Assembly: GCF_963678635.1 (NCBI RefSeq)
Contig: NC_087066.1
Coordinates: 36,087,152 to 36,151,151, forward strand
Reading direction: 5' to 3'
DNA from: Symsagittifera roscoffensis
Lineage: Eukaryota > Xenacoelomorpha > Acoela > Convolutidae
Length of the DNA: 64,000 bases
Shown: piece by piece, positions 32,640 to 43,068 of the stretch
Numbering within the stretch: position 1 is the first letter of the stretch
Layout: every line of letters begins with the position of its first letter
The notes under the pieces: model-generated
Told to the model about the DNA's origin: nothing
Seen by the model: the letters and a program-made list of their open reading frames with translations, nothing else
The model's database searches: none
Translations under genes and position numbers: made by a program

Positions 32640-34060
32640 CCTTTTGAAATAAAAGCATTTGTATGATGGATGCTGAGCTTCGACAATTGCTCATGGAAAA
32701 AATGTGACATTTACTGCTCGGTAAGAGTTCTGTCAAAACAATGATAGCTTATGAGAAGCTTTCCCAGTGAGCGACTGAATAATACCCACCGGTCTAGAGG
32801 AGAGCACGGTGCTCAAATGGAAGAAAAATACAACTTTTTCTTCAAATTTGATAGTTGTAGACAAGCATTTATAAAAGGAAACTTAAAAAAAAATTTTGGC
32901 GTCATTTAAATTTTAACTTTTTTGTTTTTGTTTCAATTTAAAATTGAGTTATCTCGGACCATTTTTTGATGAAAATTTTACACTGATAAGAATATACATT
33001 CAAAGTTATAACTATCGAGTCACAGGACTGATCCAATTAAAACTTGAAAAAACTGCGCTACTTGAAATCTGCGCTGCTTGCACAGTAACCGGCTATCTTT
33101 GTTATCACCTTTGTTTTTGGCTTAATGTTTTATACACCAGCCAATTTCTCTTTTAACAATATTGATTTTCCCTTGATGTTCGCGCAATGTTGAAAAGAAA
33201 AAAGTTTTTCTGGCTCATCAATATGCAGATTTTTACTTTTCATCTGACAAGGGAGCTATAATGGAGGCTTTTAATCTTTGGGGGCAGACAAGTCAAGGAG
33301 GATGTAGATATATGTGATGCTAAAATTTTGGTTGCTGGCCTGTACTTGCACGCATTGCGCCTCCAAAGTTCCGTTCACTATTTCTAGTTTCTGTTATAGA
33401 AAGAAACTATGCTTAGCGTTAAGGAGTCCATATCTCAATCGAGTTTGGCCTTTTCCGATAATTGTAAAATTTGGGCCCAGCGAGGGAGTAGGACTTTTCA
33501 AGTTTACCTTTTTTCATTGAAAAACCGCGATATTGATCTGGTACTGGCGCAATAAGGCAGTATTTTTGGGTGCTTTCCCTGAGATGCCATTACAGTTTAA
33601 TTGCAGATTGATTAGAGATTTAGAGATTTGGTAGATAGGGGGTTTGCTTGATTAATTTGGGGCGTTCATTACAGTAGAGGGGTTTGAGTTATGACGCGAC
33701 TCCTGACTTTGATTGCTTACATGAAGATTGTGACCACTGGATGGGAATTTGTCGGAGGGAAATTTGTAACTAGCTGGCATGTAAGTAAATCAATAAAACG
33801 TTTCAAAAAGTGAAAGATTACTAGCTGATAAAACGAGGAAATGTATACTTTAAATTAAACTCGATTTTTCGCGAAAACGCAAGAACTGTTGAGCAAAGTC
33901 AGGTCGTAAGGGAAGAATGAAGTGACGGATATAGAGCTTTGGAAATCAGACAAATAACAAATAACACTATAACTCGAAAGTCTCTATGATCAGAGAAAAA
34001 ACTGAATGATTCTCGACGGATTCAGAAAAAAAATTATCCACGTTTTTTCTGCATAAACGC
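32640..34060. repeat. Dispersed repeat, second copy of the two blocks
   Basis: Blocks 32640-32945 and 33800-34060 repeat 31690-31965 and 31420-31660. Bases 32960-33030 also repeat 32555-32625 (AATTTTACACTGATAAGAAT, CTATCGAGTCACA). This second copy lacks the LINE insertion. Between the blocks no feature is recognised. Confidence 0.7.
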
Positions 34061-35404
34061 AATTACAAGCATTTTCGATAAAAGCATCTTGTACAAGCAT
34101 CTAACGATTTTAACCACTTCAAAAGTAAATACACGCGTATAGAGTTAAACAGGCCTTAGCAGATGCACCACCTCCAAAAGTTCTTCCCCTCAGACCACCT
34201 GAAACCTCCCCCGCCTAAGAATCCCTTCCTCGTTCCACAAGGAGAACCCATTCCCAGTTGCGGACCGGATACAGTCTCTTCTTGAATACGTACCTGAATC
34301 GAAATGACCAAAAAAAAACCCCAAACTGTATAAAGCCCTTCACCCCATACCAAAATACAGATTTTTAACTGTTCCCAGAAGAGCACACTTTAAACCCCAA
34401 TAGACTTGTAACTTCGTCCGACCGAAGTTGCGACGTTTCTGGGGCTTGGTTTGAGCATACTGGAAGCACCCCCTCGGGACTAAAATCAACAACAACGGGC
34501 CCGAATTTGTCAAAACAACTTGCACCATAAAAATACTGCTCAAATTCTCAACCAGTTTCAACTTCATCTGTCTAAAGTCAACCCAATTTGAGAAAAACGC
34601 GTTTCAAATTTATGCGTTTTGTCCCGATAATTTATATCAGCATTGTAGTGTTTTAGGTGCCAAGTTAAAACTTCAAATAGGATTGAATCATGTGAACAAA
34701 AACTTTCGAGAGATAGATATGTAGAAAAATATATTAAGGAAAGATAGATGGATGGATATAGACGATAAATAGAAAAAAGGTAGCGTTTTTCAGTTCTTTT
34801 CTCTCTAGATGTTCAGTTATTATTCAGTAACCAATTTCTTCAGGAATATCCAAAATGTTTGTTCTTTAATCATGCCTGGTTGCAATTAAAATAAGTATAG
34901 GATCACGACTAGACGTGCCATTGGAAACGTCATTACTTACAAGATGAAGCTCAAATGCTTTCAACGGAGATATCGAAAACCTGGAAGATTCATATTTCAC
35001 CTGGGAGATACCGAAAGCACCCCACGATTGGTCTGAGATTTTCCAAATTTTTGAACAAAATTTCCATTTTTTGAAAATCAGGAAAATAGTCATATCTCGT
35101 ATACTCAGACTTTGAGAACAGGTATGCATCTAGAAAAACCCTGTCAGAAAAACGTCCCCCTAGAGGTATCAAATTTGGCGAGGTATCAAATTTTGTGAAA
35201 CAAAGACTGAAACTCGTGAACTTCGAAAAATGACCTCGGATATTTGCATCCAATCGTTCGTATGGACAAAAAGACGTAAATCAACATTAGTCTAGAATAT
35301 TTCAAAAGGTTGACTTAAAGCTCAGTAAACTTTTTAAACCCTGCGAAAAATGGCATTTAACATGACAATATAGAGACTCTAGAAGATGTGAAGCACCAAC
35401 TAAA
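34061..35404. other. Intergenic up to the LTR element; nothing recognised
   Basis: A less AT-rich stretch (34155-34560) is stop-free over short distances on the - strand but translates to G/W-rich sequence without family resemblance. It may be a relic transposon. The remainder holds no open frame above 90 codons. Confidence 0.45.
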
Positions 35405-36560
35405 TTGTAGTATTGCGAAATACTACACACACACAAAAGACCATTGTCTTAATTGTTTATTTAACGACCCAATTCTAATTTGGAGCGTGCCATTTAAATT
35501 AAAGCCTCTTTTCACTAAATCAGATATTGACTGATTTACTCTTATTAGGACTATAAAATCTTGTTTTGAAAATCCACTCCTTTTTAAATACTTGTCCAAT
35601 TTTTCTCATTTTTTCATGCTCAATATTTTAAAAGGGCGGCGATTATTAATACGTCCCTTTTAACTTAACTTGAAACAAACTGGATAAATATTTAGCAGTC
35701 TTGCCGGCTGCACTAAAATTCTCCTTGCTTTGATTTAGCATAGATGCACCTGCAATATGATGCATCAGAGAAAGTAATATGAATTTTCAATCAGACAAAC
35801 TGAAGGCTGCGGTTTTCTTCAAAGAGGACTAATAAGTTGAAGATATTTGATTTGAAAAAATCAAATAAAAACTAGTTGAAAATTCCCTTATAAGAAAGGG
35901 AGAACAAAGGAGCAGGTGAACCTGAATAATTAAAGATTGAATCAGCCGCCGGTTTATGCTTACGAGCAAAAGGACTGGCCTGAAATCTTCAGTGTTTCAT
36001 TTTGGTCAGTAAGCAGCAAGTCAGTTCTCTTCAGTCAGATCTTTTAAAAATAAATCATTTTTCTTTTCTGCCCGAACACTAAAATTAATCTAGCCCTTTT
36101 CACTTATAAAAAGAGAATAAATTCTCATTTTAAGTTTGATTTGAAAAATTATAAATCGAGATACTCGAGATACGCACACCCGAGGAAGTCTGGACTACAA
36201 GTACCCAAAGGACTACGGCAAGACGATTCAGACGACCCAACCAGAAGTGCTGACTTGGACAAAATCAAGGGCAACCATACATACTAATCAGCCACCGACC
36301 TTAGTAAGAAGATAAAAAATTGATGAACAAAATAAGATTAGCTCAACCTCCCCTCATAGGTATATTTCTTTAAGCTGTTCGATTCATTTATATAATCTAA
36401 TAACCCAGTGCTCTGTATCTAACCAACTAATTAATTCATACTTTTTCTAACTATTGTTTCTACTCAACTTTTTGTCAAGACAATTTGACGATCTAAGGTG
36501 AGACTTATAATTTAGGATAAAATTACTAAGCATTCAACCAGCAATGAGCGCTTAGTAAAA
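35405..36560 (+). repeat. 5' LTR
   Basis: It matches 45844-47003. It opens with TTGTAGTATT-GCGA-AATACTACA, a hairpin with an 8-bp perfect stem. A TATA-like TATAAAAAG lies at 36105-36113 in the last third. The last 430 or so bases are almost unchanged between the two LTRs, while most differences fall in the first two thirds. The shared end is CTTAGTAAAA, without the usual CA terminus. Confidence 0.92.
36105..36113 (+). promoter_or_regulatory. Candidate TATA box of the 5' LTR
   Basis: TATAAAAAG lies in a conserved part of the LTR and is repeated in the 3' LTR near 46549. The place is suitable for LTR transcription starting before the leader. No experimental support can be read from sequence. 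Confidence 0.4.
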
Positions 36561-36561
36561 C

Positions 36562-36579
36562 TGGTGCGACCGCAGCAGA
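36562..36579 (+). promoter_or_regulatory. Primer-binding site (tRNA 3'-end complement)
   Basis: TGGTGCGACCGCAGCAGA starts two bases after the shared LTR end. TGG pairs with the CCA of a tRNA; the implied tRNA 3' end is ...GCGGTCGCACCA. The tRNA species is not identified. Confidence 0.7.
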
Positions 36580-38780
36580 GAACTACTCCTTAAGAAATTC
36601 CTTTTCCAACAAACTCGAAACAGCTTTTAAAATTCAAAAAAATATATATTATTATTAGGATCTGTGAGTATTTGTCAGATTAGTTTCCAACCTCAAAAAG
36701 CCAGAGACAATGGGTATCTTTCGATAGAAACACAATTTCATTGTCTTCTACTTGACAGATATTCCTAGTAGGGTTCTTGCGAAAGCATCCCCTGCGCTAG
36801 CAGTCGCCCACGATATTCCTCCATCTCGAGGTCTATTAGACGGCTTTCTAACTGACATTAGCTCATGAACTTAACTATTATCTATTATTATAATAATATA
36901 TAAAATTTCTGAAAGAATCGTTCTCTGCCTAAGTCCGCTAGTAAGATATACCCGTTTTGTCCAGTAATCCACTAAACTTTTGCCGAAACTTCAGTTTAAA
37001 GTTATCATCACTAAAATTAACGAAATTCTGTATTAAACTAAAGTGCTCAAAAACTTATTAAATATCTTCAATTCTTTTTTCGAGGGGGTTAAGTGGTCAT
37101 ATGTGCGATCTAAGAGTACTCTAAATTGTATGATAAATTGATTTCTTCATCACATTATCTCAAACCATCCACGCTTGTTGCTATTTATTCTAATCCTTCA
37201 TCAATTCTCGAGGCTTATCCTCAACTTTTCTTAAACTCATTTTAATTCTATCCACCTTAACGTAACTTAAACCTAAATCATCCATCAGTAAAGCTACCAA
37301 TTACTGAAACTAAGGAAGAAAATAACAAAAACCAAAAAGGAAGGAACGGATTTGAGTGTTTTTTAATAAATCATTAGTTTTTTTGACACAGTTTAAATAT
37401 ACACCTAATTAACAATAAGATTACAGTCTAAAACCAATCTTAAACGTTAACCACATAACACCAAACACCAAGTTTTAGTTTCAGCACAAAAATATCAGGT
37501 TTCACAACAAAAACTAAGTTTAAAACACTGACACATCCACTTTATATTGATAAAATAGGTTTCATATGATAGCATAAGCACTAAAAAATTGATTTTTACC
37601 AGCCAAAATTTTTGGTTTCAGTCTAGGTTTCAGTTATAGGTCCAAACGTTTCAGTTAAAATAAGTATAGTTTCCGGTCAAAATTTCAAGTTTCTGTAAAC
37701 GGATTCCGGTAAAACAGCAAAAGTTGAACTAGTCAAACCCAAATTTGGATACCATAAGTCAAAAACCTGGTCTTAAATGGTACGTTTTTGTTAGTTTCAG
37801 GTTTCAGAACACAAAAATTGAGTTTTTGGTCTCAAAATTGAGCTCCGAACGCCGAATTTTGACTTTCTAAAGAAAACTAACGGTGTTAAAACCCACCAAA
37901 CCAATTTTAAATTTTGGTTCCTAAGGCTGAAACGTACGTTTCAGAATTGGTGTTTTTGGTTTCAGAACCAAAAATCTTAGTTCCCAAGTGAAATTTTTGT
38001 GAAATATTGAAAGATAATAGGAATCCTTAATGCACTAACAAATTTTTGAACTCAAAAAAACTTCCAGAAGGTGTTAGTTTGAGCCCTCAAACTTATAGTT
38101 TCAGAAAACTAGAATCGTCGTTTTAGGCTAAAATTTTCATCGTTTTAGCAATTTTATTGCTGGAATAGAAATATATCAGAGAGACCAACCTAAATTTTCA
38201 ATCTCAAAACTCTAAAACCAAGTGGTCAAACCATAGTTTCAGTTCTAGAAATCACAGTTTCAGCCCCAAAAACTTAGGTTTCCGCAAACAATATTTTGAT
38301 TTTGAAGTTTCAAACCTGTTCAAAATTCTAATTTACACTAGACCAGCTATCAAAAACCAACTTTTTATTTTCATGCATCGAGTTTGAGAGAGTTTAAGAG
38401 TTTTAGGTTTGAGATTTCAAAAACTAAGTTTAAGATATCAAAAGATTCGGTTTTCTCGAATTTTTTTGCAAGTTAAAGCGAAAACCAGATATAATACAGC
38501 GTATAGAAAACTTTAAGATTAAAAAAATTCAACTTCAGCCACCATAGTTTCAGGTTTCAGATTATCGTTTCAGTCAAAAAATTTTCTAAAAATTTTTAAC
38601 TAAAAAATTAAGTTTTGAACCAATAATAACCAATAAAGGCATATAGTTATATTGTTAACCATACCATAGCATCAACAAAACTTCACTTGAACAAAGTTTC
38701 AGGTTTCAGTTAAAGTTTCAGCAAATACAATACTTGAAAAACTTAGAAAAAAATTTAGAAAAATTTTTTTTCCAAAGAAA
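36580..38780 (+). other. Long noncoding leader, rich in GTTTCAG heptamers
   Basis: The leader is about 2.2 kb without an open frame over 60 codons. Between 37470 and 38715 the heptamer GTTTCAG occurs about 18 times on the + strand, some back-to-back (38548-38575, 38694-38722), mostly at irregular spacing. The rest of the leader lacks this enrichment. Confidence 0.75.
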
Positions 38781-39338
38781 TTTTTTTATTTCCTTATCTT
38801 ATTATTAATAACCTTTGTTAATATTCAATAATTCCTCAGAGGTTTCCATTACTCTAAGACATACTAATCAAATAGTACAACTTGGCTTAAGAAAAAGAAA
38901 ACAAACATCGTGAAATTAATGTCAACACATTTTAAAATTGACGTCAGTACAATAAATTTAAAGCTTATCATATTAGTATACTAGCAAAACAGCCTAACGA
39001 AGATAAACACGAACTATACGTCTTCTTTCGACGATATACTCCAGAAATTGACACAATTCTTCAGCAAATAAAAATACCAAATAACATAATTTATATACCG
39101 GAAGAGCGATTAATTGCTTCACTCCCGATTGCTTTTTGATATCATAATATACCAAAGCACAAAACTACTTGCATTTTAATCATTTTTTATTAAAAACACA
39201 AAATTTTCCTAAACAAAAATTAAAAATCATAACAAGTTCATAAGAAAAATTTAAATATTTTTTATATTGTTTATCATTCCCTAGATAATTATTTATGTCC
39301 CTAAAAGGATGTAAAATGCTATGACCAACTTTTATTAA

Positions 39339-39605
39339 GTAAATACAACACCATTTAATTTAAAACTAAAATTAAAAAATAAATCCACAAAAATTATTTG
39401 GTATATCACCAATATCCAAAAAGATCAAATCACAATTTTGTCCAAACGCCCACACAAAAATATTCACGAATTAACCATTCTTTCCAGCAGCAATACCCCA
39501 GAGATAACTTCTATCTTAAAAAAGCTTAAACAGCCCCATAGCACTATTGATCTATCTAACAAAAACTCGTATTCATTGAAACCAGCAAACTTCCTTGTAA
39601 CTTAA
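39339..39605 (+). pseudogene. Pre-gag reading frame 2, unit A
   Basis: 88 codons open between stops, no ATG. It reads KIIWYITNIQKDQITILSKR, then HELTILSSSNTPEITSILKK, ending NFLVT. Identical in unit B at 41549-41815. It is clearly related to the frame at 41074-41349, which shares IIWYITN, K..I.IL.K.P, HEL and TPEI..IL at the same spacing. Lack of a start codon leaves open whether it is a spliced exon, part of a read-through product or a relic. Confidence 0.5.
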
Positions 39606-39698
39606 ATACAAATATTTTAGTCCGTACAATTGATCAGTACAGAACACATCCAAACCCTTTATATATTGTTAAGAAAACATTGAGTGAATTAAACAAAA

Positions 39699-40793
39699 AT
39701 GGCAAACGTAGTAGCATACCCAGATTTAGCTCTCGAAAAGTTTACCGGCTTAGATCCGAATGAAGATGCAAGAGATTTTCTTGATATAGTAGAGAAAAAG
39801 ATAGCATTTTCCCTAGGCACTAGACCAGGAGATGCAGGTGACGAACAAGACGCATATGATAACAGACAAAGAGCCTTATTTGGTTCAATATTAAGAGGTC
39901 CAGCCGCTCAATGGTATCAGGGATTAGCAGCAAACTTACCTTGGAATGATATAAGAGATCAATTCATAGATAGATTCACTGATGATAAGGATAAATATAG
40001 GAGACGAATAGAAGCAGAAAACATAAAAAGACAACCTGATGAATTCATTATAAGCTACATACATAGATTAAGCACTGCAGTAGACCGTGGATGGCCTAAT
40101 CCAACTTTTAATGATGATCAAAGAACAGCAAAGAAAATGGAATTCTTTGTACGCGGCTTAAGCCCGCCAGGCTTGAAACAAAAGGCTCATCAATTCCTAA
40201 TTGAGAATCCACCCGCAACTTGGCAACAATTAAAAGATCATATTGCTACAAAAGACTTAAGTTTTGCAATAAGTAGTGAATTTATCGGAACAGCATCCAG
40301 TAGCATAGAAAATAAATTGGAAATAGAGGGAATAAAGAATCAACTTAAAGAGTTAACAGGACTAATGAAGGATCATAAAATAAACGCAGCCTATAATCCA
40401 CATGAGCATAGAAACAAACAAAACAACCCAATAATTTGCAACTGGTGTTGCATATCAGGCCACACGATAAGCCATTGCTTTAAATATAACGATCAACAGG
40501 AGCAAAATTATAACTCGCTTCAATTAAGAGAGAATTCAAACAGAAGTCACCATAACTATAGCAAGAGTAAGTCAAGAGTAGACAACAATTTCAATGACAT
40601 AAACTCTCAGCAAGAGTTCAGGCACTTGTCAAACTTCAATGAAAGTTCTCAATCGCGTGACAGGTCGAACAGTAAGAAACACTTCAACGAAAATAACGAT
40701 TATCATTCACCTTACCAGATCCACAACTTTAGTGATGATGACATTCCAGGAGACTATACCGATAATGAGTGTGAACTTGTGAATTTAAACTAG
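39699..40793 (+). CDS. gag: Gag polyprotein, unit A copy
   Basis: 364 residues from an ATG in good context (AACAAAAATGGC). The N-terminal two thirds resemble a Ty3/gypsy capsid (GPAAQWYQGL near residue 68, RDQFIDRF, YIHRLSTAV, FVRGLSPPG). A zinc knuckle CNWCCISGHTISHC (CX2CX4HX4C) lies near residues 248-261, followed by a polar S/N/R-rich tail. It differs from the unit B protein at only two residues (I for K in DEFI.SY, K for R in SKS.SR). It ends at a UAG directly after a UUUAAAC heptamer. Downstream protease coding is truncated here by the duplication, so this copy could supply Gag only. Confidence 0.93.
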   Translation: MANVVAYPDLALEKFTGLDPNEDARDFLDIVEKKIAFSLGTRPGDAGDEQDAYDNRQRALFGSILRGPAAQWYQGLAANLPWNDIRDQFIDRFTDDKDKYRRRIEAENIKRQPDEFIISYIHRLSTAVDRGWPNPTFNDDQRTAKKMEFFVRGLSPPGLKQKAHQFLIENPPATWQQLKDHIATKDLSFAISSEFIGTASSSIENKLEIEGIKNQLKELTGLMKDHKINAAYNPHEHRNKQNNPIICNWCCISGHTISHCFKYNDQQEQNYNSLQLRENSNRSHHNYSKSKSRVDNNFNDINSQQEFRHLSNFNESSQSRDRSNSKKHFNENNDYHSPYQIHNFSDDDIPGDYTDNECELVNLN

Positions 40794-41073
40794 ATCAGTC
40801 TCCGTCTGAACCAAAAATACAATTGTATATTAACTTATACCAACATCCCGTCGGAGACAAAAATAAAAATAACGGTCTGGAAACCCAATTTCTACTAGAC
40901 ACTGGAGCAACATGTTCGCTTATTAATTTTGACAGTTTTTTTATTTCCTTATCTTATTATTAATAACCTTTGTTAATATTCAGTAATTCCTAAGAGGTTT
41001 TCATTACTCTAAGACATACTAATCAAATAGTACAACTTGGCTTAAGAAAAAGAAAACAAACATCGTGAAATTA

Positions 41074-41349
41074 ATGTCAACACATTTTAAAATTGACGTC
41101 AGTACAATAAATTTAAAGCTCAAATTAGGAAATAAAGTCTCTAACATCATATGGTATATCACTAACACTGAAAAAAATCATATTAGTATACTAGCAAAAC
41201 AGCCTAACGAAGATAAACACGAATTATACGTCTTCTTTCGACGATATACTCCAGAAATTGACACAATTCTTCAGCAAATAAAAATACCAAATAACATAAT
41301 TTGTATACCGGAAGAGCGATTAATTGCTTCATTCCCGATTGCTTTTTGA
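41074..41349 (+). CDS. Pre-gag reading frame 1 (unknown small protein), unit B
   Basis: 91 codons from ATG 41074 to TGA 41347-41349. It reads MSTHFKIDVSTINLKLKLGN, then IIWYITNTEKNHISILAKQP, HELYVFFRRYTPEIDTILQQ, and ends IASFPIAF. In unit A the 55-bp deletion breaks it. It is homologous to the frame 200 bp downstream (41549-41815), so the element carries two diverged copies of one small domain ahead of gag. I recognise no known family. It is mixed alpha/beta by eye, without a signal peptide or membrane segment. Confidence 0.55.
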   Translation: MSTHFKIDVSTINLKLKLGNKVSNIIWYITNTEKNHISILAKQPNEDKHELYVFFRRYTPEIDTILQQIKIPNNIICIPEERLIASFPIAF

Positions 41350-41548
41350 TATCATAATATACCAAAGCACAAAACTACTTGCATTTTAATCATTTTTTAT
41401 TAAAAACACAAAATTTTCCTAAACAAAAATTAAAAATCATAACAAGTTCATAAGAAAAATTTAAATATTTTTTATATTGTTTATCATTCCCTAGATAATT
41501 ATTTATGTCCCTAAAAGGATGTAAAATGCTATGACCAACTTTTATTAA

Positions 41549-41815
41549 GTAAATACAACACCATTTAATTTAAAACTAAAATTAAAAAATAAATCCACAA
41601 AAATTATTTGGTATATCACCAATATCCAAAAAGATCAAATCACAATTTTGTCCAAACGCCCACACAAAAATATTCACGAATTAACCATTCTTTCCAGCAG
41701 CAATACCCCAGAGATAACTTCTATCTTAAAAAAGCTTAAACAGCCCCATAGCACTATTGATCTATCTAACAAAAACTCGTATTCATTGAAACCAGCAAAC
41801 TTCCTTGTAACTTAA
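41549..41815 (+). pseudogene. Pre-gag reading frame 2, unit B
   Basis: Same sequence as 39339-39605. Open for 88 codons, no ATG, ends TAA at 41813-41815, 93 bp before the gag start codon. It is the diverged relative of the frame at 41074. Confidence 0.5.
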
Positions 41816-41908
41816 ATACAAATATTTTAGTCCGTACAATTGATCAGTACAGAACACATCCAAACCCTTTATATATTGTTAAGAAAACATTGAGTGAATT
41901 AAACAAAA

Positions 41909-43003
41909 ATGGCAAACGTAGTAGCATACCCAGATTTAGCTCTCGAAAAGTTTACCGGCTTAGATCCGAATGAAGATGCAAGAGATTTTCTTGATATAGT
42001 AGAGAAAAAGATAGCATTTTCCCTAGGCACTAGACCAGGAGATGCAGGTGACGAACAAGACGCATATGATAACAGACAAAGAGCCTTATTTGGTTCAATA
42101 TTAAGAGGTCCAGCCGCTCAATGGTATCAGGGATTAGCAGCAAACTTACCTTGGAATGATATAAGAGATCAATTCATAGATAGATTCACTGATGATAAGG
42201 ATAAATATAGGAGACGAATAGAAGCAGAAAACATAAAAAGACAACCTGATGAATTCATTAAAAGCTACATACATAGATTAAGCACTGCAGTAGACCGTGG
42301 ATGGCCTAATCCAACTTTTAATGATGATCAAAGAACAGCAAAGAAAATGGAATTCTTTGTACGCGGCTTAAGCCCGCCCGGCTTGAAACAAAAGGCTCAT
42401 CAATTCCTAATTGAGAATCCACCCGCAACTTGGCAACAATTAAAAGATCATATTGCTACAAAAGACTTAAGTTTTGCAATAAGTAGTGAATTTATCGGAA
42501 CAGCATCCAGTAGCATAGAAAATAAATTGGAAATAGAGGGAATAAAGAATCAACTTAAAGAGTTAACAGGACTAATGAAGGATCATAAAATAAACGCAGC
42601 CTATAATCCACATGAGCATAGAAACAAACAAAACAACCCAATAATTTGCAACTGGTGTTGCATATCAGGCCACACGATAAGCCATTGCTTTAAATATAAC
42701 GATCAACAGGAGCAAAATTATAACTCGCTTCAATTAAGAGAGAATTCAAACAGAAGTCACCATAACTATAGCAAGAGTAGGTCAAGAGTAGACAACAATT
42801 TCAATGACATAAACTCTCAGCAAGAGTTCAGGCACTTGTCAAACTTCAATGAAAGTTCTCAATCGCGTGACAGGTCGAACAGTAAGAAACACTTCAACGA
42901 AAATAACGATTATCATTCACCTTACCAGATCCACAACTTTAGTGATGATGACATTCCAGGAGACTATACCGATAATGAGTGTGAACTTGTGAATTTAAAC
43001 TAG
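41909..43003 (+). CDS. gag: Gag polyprotein, unit B copy
   Basis: 364 residues, ATG at 41909, UAG at 43001-43003. Capsid-like region, then zinc knuckle CNWCCISGHTISHC (CX2CX4HX4C), then a polar nucleocapsid-like tail. This copy is followed by an intact protease frame in -1 and a frameshift signal, so it can be made alone or as Gag-protease fusion. Gag packages the element RNA into cytoplasmic particles in this family. It could package related elements' enzymes if they act in trans. Confidence 0.94.
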   Translation: MANVVAYPDLALEKFTGLDPNEDARDFLDIVEKKIAFSLGTRPGDAGDEQDAYDNRQRALFGSILRGPAAQWYQGLAANLPWNDIRDQFIDRFTDDKDKYRRRIEAENIKRQPDEFIKSYIHRLSTAVDRGWPNPTFNDDQRTAKKMEFFVRGLSPPGLKQKAHQFLIENPPATWQQLKDHIATKDLSFAISSEFIGTASSSIENKLEIEGIKNQLKELTGLMKDHKINAAYNPHEHRNKQNNPIICNWCCISGHTISHCFKYNDQQEQNYNSLQLRENSNRSHHNYSKSRSRVDNNFNDINSQQEFRHLSNFNESSQSRDRSNSKKHFNENNDYHSPYQIHNFSDDDIPGDYTDNECELVNLN

Positions 43004-43068
43004 ATCAGTCTCCGTCTGAACCAAAAATACAATTGTATATTAACTTATACCAACATCCCGTCGGAGAC
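42994..43068 (+). promoter_or_regulatory. -1 ribosomal frameshift signal between gag and protease
   Basis: In gag frame the codons AAT TTA AAC contain the slippery heptamer T TTA AAC (42994-43000), directly followed by the UAG stop. Seven nucleotides later GTCTCCG (43008-43014) can pair with CGGAGAC (43062-43068), a 7-bp GC-rich stem. Its 47-nt loop holds the palindrome ATACAATTGTAT. The -1 frame is open from 42985 through the whole protease. Slippery site, spacer and stem match the standard -1 frameshift layout. Unit A has the same signal at 40784-40858. Confidence 0.8.

Larger units (their letters stand above)
38781..40935 (+). repeat. Tandem duplication, unit A (pre-gag frames, gag, start of protease)
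   Basis: It is followed directly by unit B (40936-43145). The junction joins GACAG (40935), inside the protease sequence, to a T-run that begins the unit. The offset is 2155 bp, then 2210 bp after a 55-bp deletion in unit A at 38965/38966. Only about ten substitutions separate the two units. Unit A therefore carries gag but only the first residues of the protease, ending just after the DTGA active site. Confidence 0.93.

Noticed and set aside
35390-35404. TAAA as target-site duplication of the LTR element
   Set aside because: TAAA precedes the 5' LTR, but TAAAA is also part of both LTR 3' ends, so it cannot be told from LTR sequence.
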